A stretch of 5,787 nucleotides of DNA from an uncultured Lachnospiraceae bacterium (GTDB lineage Bacteria; Bacillota; Clostridia; Lachnospirales; Lachnospiraceae), in contig CAMWUP010000153.1 of the NCBI GenBank assembly GCA_947177465.1, forward strand, positions 1 to 5,787, written 5' to 3'. Below, in pieces: positions 1 through 5,159 of this stretch. The notes beneath the pieces were generated by a model. It was not told the DNA's origin. It did not search any database and was given only the letters and a program-made list of their open reading frames with translations. How positions within the stretch are numbered: the first letter of the stretch is position 1; each line of letters begins with the position of its first letter. A program made the position numbers and the translations under genes.

Positions 1-507
1 GACGGGGTCTTCCAAAAGCCCCTCCTCCACCAGCGGCACAAAGAGCGGACATGCTTTTTCCCATATGGTAACGCCATGGTTCAATTCTTCTATGTACCGG
101 TTGTAAATACCGCTTCCGATGGTAGCCTCCGTCGCAATCACGCCGATTTTTTTATTGTGCGTGGTGGCAGCCGCCACCTTTGCACCCGGCTTTACCACAC
201 CGATGATGGGAATGTCACTCTCCTGCTCGAGCACCTCCAAAGCATAAGCGCTCACGGTATTACACGCCGCCACAATAGTCTTGACATGATGTGTTTTTAA
301 AAACCGGACAATCTGTCTGGAATATCTTGTCACGGTTTCCTTGGATTTACTGCCATAAGGAAGTCTTGCCGTATCCCCGAAATAAACAATACTCTCATTG
401 GGAATCTGGCGCATGATTTCCCTCGCCACTGTCAACCCGCCGATACCGGAGTCAAACACGCCGATAGGCGCTTTTGCACACTCCGTATTCTCTGTCGTCA
501 AACCCAT
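1..507 (-). CDS. murI: Glutamate racemase, N-terminal 169 residues (cut by window edge)
   Basis: Cytoplasmic, cofactor-independent racemase that interconverts L- and D-glutamate and supplies D-glutamate for the peptidoglycan stem peptide. The N-terminal family signature VFDSGIGGLTV lies at residues 17-27, with the conserved Asp19-Ser20 pair. It is followed by YFGDTARLPYG (42-52) and ACNTVSA (81-87), which carries the first catalytic cysteine, Cys82. The second catalytic cysteine (normally in a GCTHYP motif) would lie just beyond the left edge, so the gene is truncated by the window and shows no sign of damage. The ATG at 507-505 is preceded by AGAGAGGA (511-518), a fair but closely spaced ribosome binding site. 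The family core begins about 13 residues after the start, so the N-terminus is slightly extended. It is the last visible gene of the ispE operon, 48 bases after the small membrane protein gene. Family assignment is very secure. Confidence 0.96.
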   Translation of the reverse strand, partial: MGLTTENTECAKAPIGVFDSGIGGLTVAREIMRQIPNESIVYFGDTARLPYGSKSKETVTRYSRQIVRFLKTHHVKTIVAACNTVSAYALEVLEQESDIPIIGVVKPGAKVAAATTHNKKIGVIATEATIGSGIYNRYIEELNHGVTIWEKACPLFVPLVEEGLLEDPV

Positions 508-555
508 ATTTCCTCTCTATTCTGCCGTCTGATTGGCTCTTCCCCAAAGGTAACT

Positions 556-819
556 TCATTCCATTTTATTAAAGTAACGGCTCAGCCATTCCAGCAATCT
601 GCTCTTTATTTTAATCTCTTCCGGCTCCGCTGACAAGAGACCGTAATACAATTCACTTCCTTCAGGCACAGTAAGCACTTCCTCGCCGTCGTCAGTGCTG
701 TATACAATCCGGCAGGTATCCTCAAAAATACTGAACTCCGGATACAACAAACCGAAAAATCCCAGTGCCGCCAGTATCAGCAGGCTTTTTTTCCACAAAA
801 GGCTCATTCTGTTTTTCAT
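556..819 (-). CDS. Small single-pass membrane protein, function unknown (87 aa)
   Basis: I do not recognise this gene. The product has a basic start (Lys2, Arg4, Lys10, Lys11), then a hydrophobic stretch at about residues 9-27 (LWKKSLLILAALGFFGLLYP) that looks like a membrane anchor or uncleaved signal. About 60 mostly acidic residues follow and would lie outside the cytoplasm by the positive-inside rule. There is no lipobox and the only cysteine is Cys36. The end is more basic and amphipathic (KIKSRLLEWLSRYFNK). The ATG at 819-817 is preceded by GGGGA at suitable spacing, which supports translation. It lies between the GntR regulator gene (81-base gap) and murI (48-base gap) on the same strand, so it is probably co-transcribed. 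A role at the cell envelope is a guess from topology and neighbours only. Confidence 0.72.
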   Translation of the reverse strand: MKNRMSLLWKKSLLILAALGFFGLLYPEFSIFEDTCRIVYSTDDGEEVLTVPEGSELYYGLLSAEPEEIKIKSRLLEWLSRYFNKME

Positions 820-833
820 ATTATCCCCATTCC

Positions 834-870
834 GAAGCGGGATTTGTTGAAGATTTAAAACTTCCGCTTC
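834..870 (-). other. Leader hairpin upstream of the small membrane protein gene
   Basis: GAAGCGG at 834-840 and CCGCTTC at 864-870 are perfect 7-base inverted repeats separated by 23 bases, in the 81-base gap between the regulator gene and the 87-residue membrane protein gene. In the minus-strand transcript the hairpin ends about 14 bases before the downstream start codon and just ahead of its GGGGA ribosome binding site. No U-run follows, so it is not a standard terminator. It could mark an RNA processing or stability site, or affect initiation at the next gene. It could also arise by chance. Confidence 0.4.
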
Positions 871-900
871 CTAATAGGAGTTTCGCCCTCTGTGAAAAAT

Positions 901-1587
901 TTATACATTTTTATCTTTTTCCATGCGAAGCTGCTTCATAATGGACTGCTCCTGATTGTCAATATGCAGCTTTGCGGTCTCTGCCGCCGTTTTTTTATCT
1001 TTTTTTCGAATACTCTCGTAAATAATGCGATGCTCCTCTATCAACTGCCCGTGCGCGCTCCCATCCTTCAAATATTCAAATCGGTACCGGTACATCTGCT
1101 CGGAAAGGTTGTTGACAAGAGAAACCAGCCGGCTGTTGTCTGCCGCCTGCACGATAATATCATGCAGCGCCACGTCTGCCTCCGCTATCTTTTTGGTGTC
1201 CTTCGTCTTTGTCGCCGCTGCAAAGGCATCGCATGCCTCCCCCAGCGCACGAAGTGACTCTTCGCTTATCCGGTCACAGGCAAGCTCCACGGAAAGCGCA
1301 TCCAAAGCGCGCCTGACCTCCAGCACATCCTGTAAGCTTTTTTCCGTTATCTGCGCTACCTCCGCTCCCCGCCTCGGAATCATGGTGACAAGACCTTCCA
1401 GCTCCAGCTTCCTGATTGCCTCGCGAATCGGGGTTCTGCTGACTCCCAGGCGATTGGCAAGATGGATTTCCATCAGCCGCTCGCCGGGCTTTAATTCTCC
1501 CGTGAGGATTGCCCGCCGCAATGTGTTGAAAACCACATCGCGCAAGGGCAGAAATTCATCCATATTGACCTGCAAATTATCCCGCAC
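901..1587 (-). CDS. GntR-family transcriptional regulator, FCD (FadR/VanR) subfamily
   Basis: DNA-binding regulator of 228 residues, the usual length for the FCD subfamily. A winged helix-turn-helix occupies about residues 14-76, with the signature LANRLGVSRTPIREAIRKLE (43-62) followed by the wing (PRRGAEV). The all-helical FCD effector domain covers about 86-213. Its usual metal or carboxylate ligands appear present: Asp138 and His142 (DVALH), His186 (EEHRII) and His208 (KLHID). The effector, probably a small organic acid in this family, cannot be named. The start is a GTG at 1587-1585, chosen because AAAGGAG (1596-1602) lies 8 bases upstream. An ATG nine codons in has a weaker site. The GTG falls two bases after the ispE stop and its ribosome binding site lies inside ispE, so translation is probably coupled. 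Palindromes at the ispE promoter are plausible targets for autoregulation. Confidence 0.93.
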   Translation of the reverse strand: MRDNLQVNMDEFLPLRDVVFNTLRRAILTGELKPGERLMEIHLANRLGVSRTPIREAIRKLELEGLVTMIPRRGAEVAQITEKSLQDVLEVRRALDALSVELACDRISEESLRALGEACDAFAAATKTKDTKKIAEADVALHDIIVQAADNSRLVSLVNNLSEQMYRYRFEYLKDGSAHGQLIEEHRIIYESIRKKDKKTAAETAKLHIDNQEQSIMKQLRMEKDKNV

Positions 1588-1589
1588 CC

Positions 1590-2459
1590 TTACTGCTCCT
1601 TTCTCTGAAATGCCGTCACAAAAACCTGTGTATCCGGCTCTGCCACGGAGAGGTTTTCCGCCGCTTTTTCCGCATCCTCCCTGTTGCCATATATGCCAAA
1701 TACAGTCGGACCGCTGCCACTCATCAATGCCTTTTCTGCACCGTTCTCTTCCATAAGGCTCTTTATCCTCGTAATAACGGGATATTTTTTCTCCGTCACA
1801 GATTCCAGCACGTTTTCCATGCGGGAGACGATACCCGAAAGACTGCGCTCCCTGATTGCGTCGACCATACTGTCAATATCAGGATGATGCTCTATTTCCG
1901 TCAGCCTCAAATTATCATAGACATATTTTGTGGAAACGCTGACAGGCGGCTTTGCCGTCAGAATATAGCAGTCCGGCACATCAGGCAGTACCGTCAGCTT
2001 TTCGCCGATTCCTTCCGCCAGCGCAGTCCCGCCTATGATACAGTATGGCACGTCGGCTCCCAGACGCACACCCACATCGCATAACTCCTGCCGAGAAAGC
2101 CCCAGTGAAAACAGGATGTTCATGCCCTTTAACACTGCAGCCGCGTCCGTGCTTCCGCCCGCCATGCCTGCCGCCACAGGTATCCGCTTTTGCAGATGAA
2201 TGACCACGCCGTCTGCAATGCCATAACGCTCCTTCATAACATGTGCCGCCTTGTATGCAAGGTTATTTTCATCGTCCGGCATTTCACTGCTGTCAGTAAA
2301 AAGCGCAATGCCTTCTTTTGTCTTTTCCAACCGCAAAGTGTCATGGATTCCCACGGTCTGCATCACCATTCTGACCTCATGGTAGCCGTTTTCCAGCCGT
2401 TTTACCACATCCAGACCCAGATTTACCTTTGCATATGCCTCCAGCCTTATGAATTCCAT
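1590..2459 (-). CDS. ispE: 4-diphosphocytidyl-2-C-methyl-D-erythritol kinase
   Basis: Cytoplasmic GHMP-family kinase that phosphorylates CDP-methylerythritol with ATP in the MEP (non-mevalonate) pathway to IPP and DMAPP. All three family motifs are visible in the 289-residue product: AYAKVNLGL at 9-17, the glycine-rich ATP loop PVAAGMAGGSTDAAA at 94-108, and MSGSGPTVFG at 246-255. The catalytic pair corresponds to Lys11 and Asp136 (GADVPY). Length is normal. I place the start at the ATG at 2459-2457, about 11 bases after AGAGAGG. A GTG four codons upstream (2471) would overlap that ribosome binding site and is less likely. It is the first gene of the minus-strand operon, with a strong promoter about 50 bases upstream. 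It is followed after two bases by the GntR regulator gene. Assignment is very secure. Confidence 0.96.
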   Translation of the reverse strand: MEFIRLEAYAKVNLGLDVVKRLENGYHEVRMVMQTVGIHDTLRLEKTKEGIALFTDSSEMPDDENNLAYKAAHVMKERYGIADGVVIHLQKRIPVAAGMAGGSTDAAAVLKGMNILFSLGLSRQELCDVGVRLGADVPYCIIGGTALAEGIGEKLTVLPDVPDCYILTAKPPVSVSTKYVYDNLRLTEIEHHPDIDSMVDAIRERSLSGIVSRMENVLESVTEKKYPVITRIKSLMEENGAEKALMSGSGPTVFGIYGNREDAEKAAENLSVAEPDTQVFVTAFQRKEQ

Positions 2460-2470
2460 TCTATTGTGCA

Positions 2471-2477
2471 CCTCTCT
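2471..2477 (-). promoter_or_regulatory. ispE ribosome binding site
   Basis: AGAGAGG (extending to AGAGAGGTG) on the minus strand. It sits at a workable, slightly long distance from the ATG at 2459 and overlaps the alternative GTG at 2471. It therefore favours the ATG as the real start. Confidence 0.6.
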
Positions 2478-2483
2478 TGTTTA

Positions 2484-2493
2484 TTGTATACAA
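2484..2493. promoter_or_regulatory. Operator-like palindrome TTGTATACAA
   Basis: A perfect 10-base palindrome. TTGTATACAA-like sites (core GTnnnAC) are typical targets of FCD-type GntR regulators. It lies just downstream of the ispE -10 box, at roughly +6 to +16 of the predicted transcript, where a bound repressor would block transcription. The GntR gene is the second gene of this operon, so autoregulation is the simplest reading. Binding is inferred, not shown. Confidence 0.6.
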
Positions 2494-2495
2494 GG

Positions 2496-2517
2496 ATTGT
2501 ACTTCATTATATACAAT
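2496..2517. promoter_or_regulatory. Second inverted repeat, ATTGTA-N10-TACAAT, over the -10 box
   Basis: ATTGTA at 2496-2501 and TACAAT at 2512-2517 are perfect 6-base inverted repeats flanking a 10-base centre that contains most of the -10 box of the ispE promoter. The half-sites match those of the adjacent TTGTATACAA palindrome, suggesting a composite operator for the same regulator. The region is AT-rich, so some of the symmetry may be fortuitous. Confidence 0.42.
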
Positions 2518-2534
2518 TGTTTTTTTTTCGTCAA
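2506..2534 (-). promoter_or_regulatory. Sigma-A-type promoter of the ispE operon
   Basis: Read on the minus strand: -35 TTGACG (2529-2534), a 17-base spacer (2512-2528) and a perfect -10 TATAAT (2506-2511). The predicted start of transcription is near 2499, giving a leader of about 40 bases before the ispE ATG. The spacer contains a run of nine A on this strand. Operator-like palindromes overlap and follow the -10 box. Confidence 0.85.
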
Positions 2535-2615
2535 GTATATCCACACTTTGTTCCGCACGCTTTTCGTCACACTCCGTCAGTGTATTTTCTGCGGGAATAT
2601 GTGTGTGCAGCATGG

Positions 2616-2642
2616 CATTTTGGAAGCAGCTGTGCTAAAATG
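2616..2642 (+). other. Bulged hairpin upstream of the two-pass membrane protein gene
   Basis: CATTTT (2616-2621) pairs perfectly with AAAATG (2637-2642). Inside it AGCA (2625-2628) pairs with TGCT (2633-2636) around a GCTG loop, leaving a 3-base bulge (GGA) on the left arm. That gives ten base pairs in 27 bases, ending 50 bases before the start of the next gene. No U-run follows on either strand, so it is not an intrinsic terminator. It matches no riboswitch I recognise. It could be leader structure or a protein-binding site. Confidence 0.35.
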
Positions 2643-2681
2643 GGTGTAAACAGACGCACACCGCGTAAATCATTCCGAAAT

Positions 2682-2686
2682 GGAGG
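2682..2686 (+). promoter_or_regulatory. Ribosome binding site GGAGG that fixes the start of the next gene
   Basis: GGAGG lies five bases upstream of the ATG at 2692. The in-frame ATG at 2680 overlaps this site and has no good site of its own, so the downstream ATG is the likely start. Confidence 0.75.
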
Positions 2687-2691
2687 TTATC

Positions 2692-3336
2692 ATGGAAAAC
2701 AGCAGAAACCAACATTGGCAAACCATACCAAAGCTAAGTGACAAATGGATAAAAAGAAAACGCTTTTTTTCCTGCGTAACAGGCGTGATTTTGATTCTGA
2801 TTTCCTCCTTCCTGCTCTTTGCGGTATGGGTCTCCCGCACCGATGACCGCAAGACGCCTTTGTATGTTTATCTGGCGCTTACCTTTTCCTTTGGTCTGCT
2901 TATTTTGTGCGGTATATGGCTTATCCTGTCCACAAAAAAATATGATACCGGCATAAGCATGGTAGAAATCCCCCTGCAAAATATCAATACAATCGCAGAA
3001 AGTAATATTTACTACTTTGATGAACGCCTTGCACCGGAAGAGGAATATGGCAGCATATCGCCAAGGAAATGTGCGTCTGCATGGTACAAAATATACCACG
3101 AGCCAACGGCATTTTCCTTTATCAGCCGAACCAATAACCGCTATATCGGCAATCGGGCATGGATTGTCGGCTACACCAGCTATATATCTCTCTGTGATGG
3201 CAAGGTCATGGTAAAATTTACCATAAACACCCCTTCTGATACCACATCGCAGGAATACCTTCAGGCAAGGGAAAAATGGGATGCAGTTGTCCGCAAAGTT
3301 TACGATACCGGATGGATGCTGTTTGATGAAATGTAA
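2692..3336 (+). CDS. Two-pass membrane protein of unknown function (214 aa)
   Basis: I do not recognise this gene. The product starts with a short hydrophilic, basic segment (KWIKRKR at 18-24). Two hydrophobic segments follow, at about 25-47 (FFSCVTGVILILISSFLLF) and 56-80 (LYVYLALTFSFGLLILCGIW), joined by a short charged turn (SRTDDRKT). A soluble domain of about 130 residues, rich in aromatic residues, completes it. By the positive-inside rule both ends would be cytoplasmic. No catalytic motif stands out. The ATG at 2692 is chosen for the GGAGG five bases upstream. It is transcribed away from the ispE operon and is followed by a weak hairpin, so it may be a single-gene unit. An orphan regulatory or envelope protein is possible, but nothing in the sequence decides this. 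Confidence 0.75.
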   Translation: MENSRNQHWQTIPKLSDKWIKRKRFFSCVTGVILILISSFLLFAVWVSRTDDRKTPLYVYLALTFSFGLLILCGIWLILSTKKYDTGISMVEIPLQNINTIAESNIYYFDERLAPEEEYGSISPRKCASAWYKIYHEPTAFSFISRTNNRYIGNRAWIVGYTSYISLCDGKVMVKFTINTPSDTTSQEYLQAREKWDAVVRKVYDTGWMLFDEM

Positions 3337-3371
3337 CCGGAAGTCCCCGTCATCTTCTGGCGGGGAATTTT
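3337..3371 (+). terminator. Weak terminator-like hairpin after the membrane protein gene
   Basis: TCCCCG (3344-3349) pairs with CGGGGA (3361-3366) around an 11-base loop, and a short T-run (3368-3371) follows. The stem is GC-rich but only six pairs, and the T-run is short, so termination would be partial at best. The bases just after the stop codon, CCGGAAG (3337-3343), can also pair with CTTCTGG (3354-3360, one G-U pair). That pairing would compete with the terminator stem. Confidence 0.45.
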
Positions 3372-3401
3372 ACCACAAAATGATAAAAAATAAGCGGCGA
3401 T

Positions 3402-3408
3402 AAGGAGG
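3402..3408 (+). promoter_or_regulatory. Shine-Dalgarno AAGGAGG facing an ATA codon
   Basis: AAGGAGG is close to a perfect match to the 16S rRNA anti-SD. It ends eight bases before the ATA at 3417, an ideal distance. No ATG, GTG or TTG lies in the right frame at that distance. It is the main reason for placing the YdeI-type gene start at the ATA. Confidence 0.8.
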
Positions 3409-3416
3409 GATATATC

Positions 3417-3980
3417 ATAAGTGAAACAATAAAATTTGCCGACCGAGAAGAATTTCATGAATGGCTCCATAAGCATTGTCTGTCAGAGGAAGGTATTTGG
3501 CTTTTGTTTGGTAAGGCTGGCGGGCCAAAAACGATAAAAGCGGGCGAAGCTCTGGAAGAAGCCCTCTGTTTTGGCTGGATTGACGGACAGATGGAAAAGA
3601 TTGATGATAAGACTTATAAGAAGTATTTTTCTCCGCGCAGAGAGAATAGCAAATGGTCGGAGAAAAATAAAGCATTGGTAAAAGATCTTGAGGAACGAGG
3701 ACTGATGACTGATTTTGGCAGAAAGAAGATAGATGAAGCCAAAAAGAATGGACAGTGGAACGCTTCAAACCCTCTGGCAATCATTACAGAGGAGCAGATT
3801 GCCTGTCTATCCGCACTGTTGGAGGGATACGAACCCGCCTACACCAATTTTCAGGCGATGTCTCCATCCGTAAAGAAAACTTATACACGGGCGTACCTTG
3901 ATGCAAAGACAGACGCCGGACGGGAAAAGCGAATTGCCTGGATGGTAGACAGGCTCAATAAAAATCTAAAACCCATGTAA
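3417..3980 (+). CDS. YdeI/OmpD-associated (OmdA-type) family protein with ATA start
   Basis: Member of the YdeI/OmpD-associated family (bacteriocin-protection annotation in databases). Its biochemical role is poorly defined. Family landmarks in the 187-residue product are an N-terminal REEFHEWL...EEGIWLLFGK segment (10-33), the hallmark EALEEALCFGWIDGQ (44-58), YFSPRRENSKWSEKNK (70-85) and a C-terminal helical part with MSPSVKKTYTRA. The N-terminal segment is conserved in the family and reads cleanly up to the ATA at 3417, eight bases after AAGGAGG. Upstream, this frame closes at a TAA (3384). Only the start codon is abnormal. A TTG at 3504 would drop 29 conserved residues, though GAGGAAGG lies ten bases before it. 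The gene may use a rare ATA start, may have lost its ATG by mutation, or the base may be a sequencing error. It is followed after 21 bases by the dehydrogenase gene, suggesting co-transcription. Confidence 0.85.
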   Translation: MSETIKFADREEFHEWLHKHCLSEEGIWLLFGKAGGPKTIKAGEALEEALCFGWIDGQMEKIDDKTYKKYFSPRRENSKWSEKNKALVKDLEERGLMTDFGRKKIDEAKKNGQWNASNPLAIITEEQIACLSALLEGYEPAYTNFQAMSPSVKKTYTRAYLDAKTDAGREKRIAWMVDRLNKNLKPM

Positions 3981-4001
3981 TCCATTAGAAGGGAGTAATT
4001 T

Positions 4002-5159
4002 ATGAATCATTTCAGATTTCACGCTTACACGGATATTCGATTTGGGGAGGGACAGCTTCGTGCGCTGCCAGAGCTGCTGGCGCCCTACGGAAAGAAGATA
4101 CTGCTGGTCTACGGCGGCGGCAGTATCAAGAAAAACGGACTGTACAGCCAGGTTTTTAAACTGCTCTCCGATTTTTCCGTATATGAACTGTCCGGCGTAG
4201 AGCCGAATCCCAAAATCACATCCGTCCGCGAGGGCGTAAGGCTTTGTAAAGCAAATGACATCGAAGCAGTGCTTGCTGTCGGCGGCGGCAGCGTTATCGA
4301 TGCCGCCAAGGTGATTGCCGGCGGCGCCGCCTACGAAGGCGACCCGTGGGATTTGGTCACCAATCCCCAAAAAATCGGCGCAGTCCTGCCCATTGTAACA
4401 GTACTGACACTAGCGGCGACCGGCTCGGAAATGAACAAAAATGCCGTTATCAGCAATATGGAAACAAACGAAAAGCTGGGAACCGCCTCCCATGATTTTA
4501 TCCCCAAAGCTTCCATCTGCGACCCCACCTATTTATATACCCTGCCCTCAGGACAGACTGCGGCCGGAACAGCAGATATTATGTCCCATTTATTTGAACA
4601 GTATTTCCAAAACGAGAAGCGTGCCTTTATCTCCGACCGCTTTGCCGAAGGTCTGTTAAAGGCATGTATCAAATACTGCCCGATTGCCTTGGAGGAACCC
4701 GCCAATTATGAAGCCAGAGCCAATCTGATGTGGGCGAGCACACAGGCATTGAATGGGCTGACTGCCTGCGGCAAAGGCGGCGCATGGACCTGCCACCCCA
4801 TTGAGCATGAGCTGAGCGCCTACTACGATATCACCCACGGCGTCGGTCTTGCCATTGTGACGCCGCGGTGGTTCCGCTATATTTTAAATGATGAAACCGT
4901 TGGAAAATTCTGTGAATACGGCAGAAATGTATGGAGCATCACTGAGCCGGACGCATACAAATGCGCTAATATGGCGATTGACGCCACGGAAGAATTTTTC
5001 TCAGAATGTGGCATCCCCATGACGCTGACGGAGCTTGGCATCGACGATTCCAAATTTGCACTTATGGCTGAAAAAGCCGTTCGGTTCGGCGGTCTTTCAA
5101 ACGCCTACGTGCCGCTGACGGAAGAGGATGTCGTCAATATTTTGAAGGCGTGCCTTTGA
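4002..5159 (+). CDS. Iron-containing (group III) alcohol dehydrogenase, YqhD/butanol dehydrogenase type
   Basis: Cytoplasmic NAD(P)H-dependent metal alcohol dehydrogenase that reduces aldehydes to alcohols. The 385-residue length is normal. The Rossmann-like N-terminal domain has YGGGSIKKNG (37-46), where the serine is the YqhD-type sign of NADPH preference, then GGGSVIDAAK (94-103) binding the pyrophosphate and TLAATGSEMN (136-145). The metal ligands are all present: Asp192 and His196 (ADIMSH), His265 (CHPIEHEL) and His279 (DITHG), with the spacing seen in YqhD. The ATG at 4002 has AAGGGAG six bases upstream. It lies 21 bases after the YdeI-type gene. Its 3' end overlaps the convergent phosphonopyruvate decarboxylase gene by 26 bases. 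Closest by motif are the BDH/YqhD broad-range aldehyde reductases. Phosphonoacetaldehyde reduction is a neighbour-based alternative, not shown by any residue. Confidence 0.93.
   Translation: MNHFRFHAYTDIRFGEGQLRALPELLAPYGKKILLVYGGGSIKKNGLYSQVFKLLSDFSVYELSGVEPNPKITSVREGVRLCKANDIEAVLAVGGGSVIDAAKVIAGGAAYEGDPWDLVTNPQKIGAVLPIVTVLTLAATGSEMNKNAVISNMETNEKLGTASHDFIPKASICDPTYLYTLPSGQTAAGTADIMSHLFEQYFQNEKRAFISDRFAEGLLKACIKYCPIALEEPANYEARANLMWASTQALNGLTACGKGGAWTCHPIEHELSAYYDITHGVGLAIVTPRWFRYILNDETVGKFCEYGRNVWSITEPDAYKCANMAIDATEEFFSECGIPMTLTELGIDDSKFALMAEKAVRFGGLSNAYVPLTEEDVVNILKACL
5134..5159. other. 26-base tail-to-tail overlap of the dehydrogenase and decarboxylase genes
   Basis: The plus-strand dehydrogenase stops at 5159 and the minus-strand decarboxylase stops at 5134, so 26 bases code on both strands. 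No intergenic terminator exists. The nearest structure, ACAG/CTGT at 5161-5185 followed by TTTT, is too weak to rely on. Each transcript is therefore likely to run into the other gene unless termination occurs inside coding sequence. Confidence 0.85.

Noticed and set aside
820..900. Riboswitch in the gap before the small membrane protein gene
   Set aside because: The gap is short and holds one simple stem and no conserved core of a riboswitch class I know.
1025..1756. Long open frame (243 codons) on the plus strand
   Set aside because: It is antisense to the secure GntR and ispE genes, is rich in Ser/Arg/Pro as expected from a shadow frame, and has no family resemblance or good ribosome binding site.
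2484..2513. Divergent plus-strand promoter (TTGTAT, 18 bases, TATATA)
   Set aside because: The elements are weak and coincide with the operator palindromes and AT-rich ispE promoter. The resulting leader of about 170 bases is possible, but nothing else supports it.
3337..3366. H-type pseudoknot after the two-pass membrane protein gene
   Set aside because: Both crossing loops would have zero length, which is not sterically feasible. Competing hairpins are the better reading.
3421..3432. GTG at 3421 as the start of the YdeI-type gene
   Set aside because: It is out of frame and runs into a TAA after three codons.
3504..3506. TTG as the start of the YdeI-type gene
   Set aside because: It has a passable GAGGAAGG upstream but would remove 29 residues that match the family, and it ignores the much better Shine-Dalgarno before the ATA.
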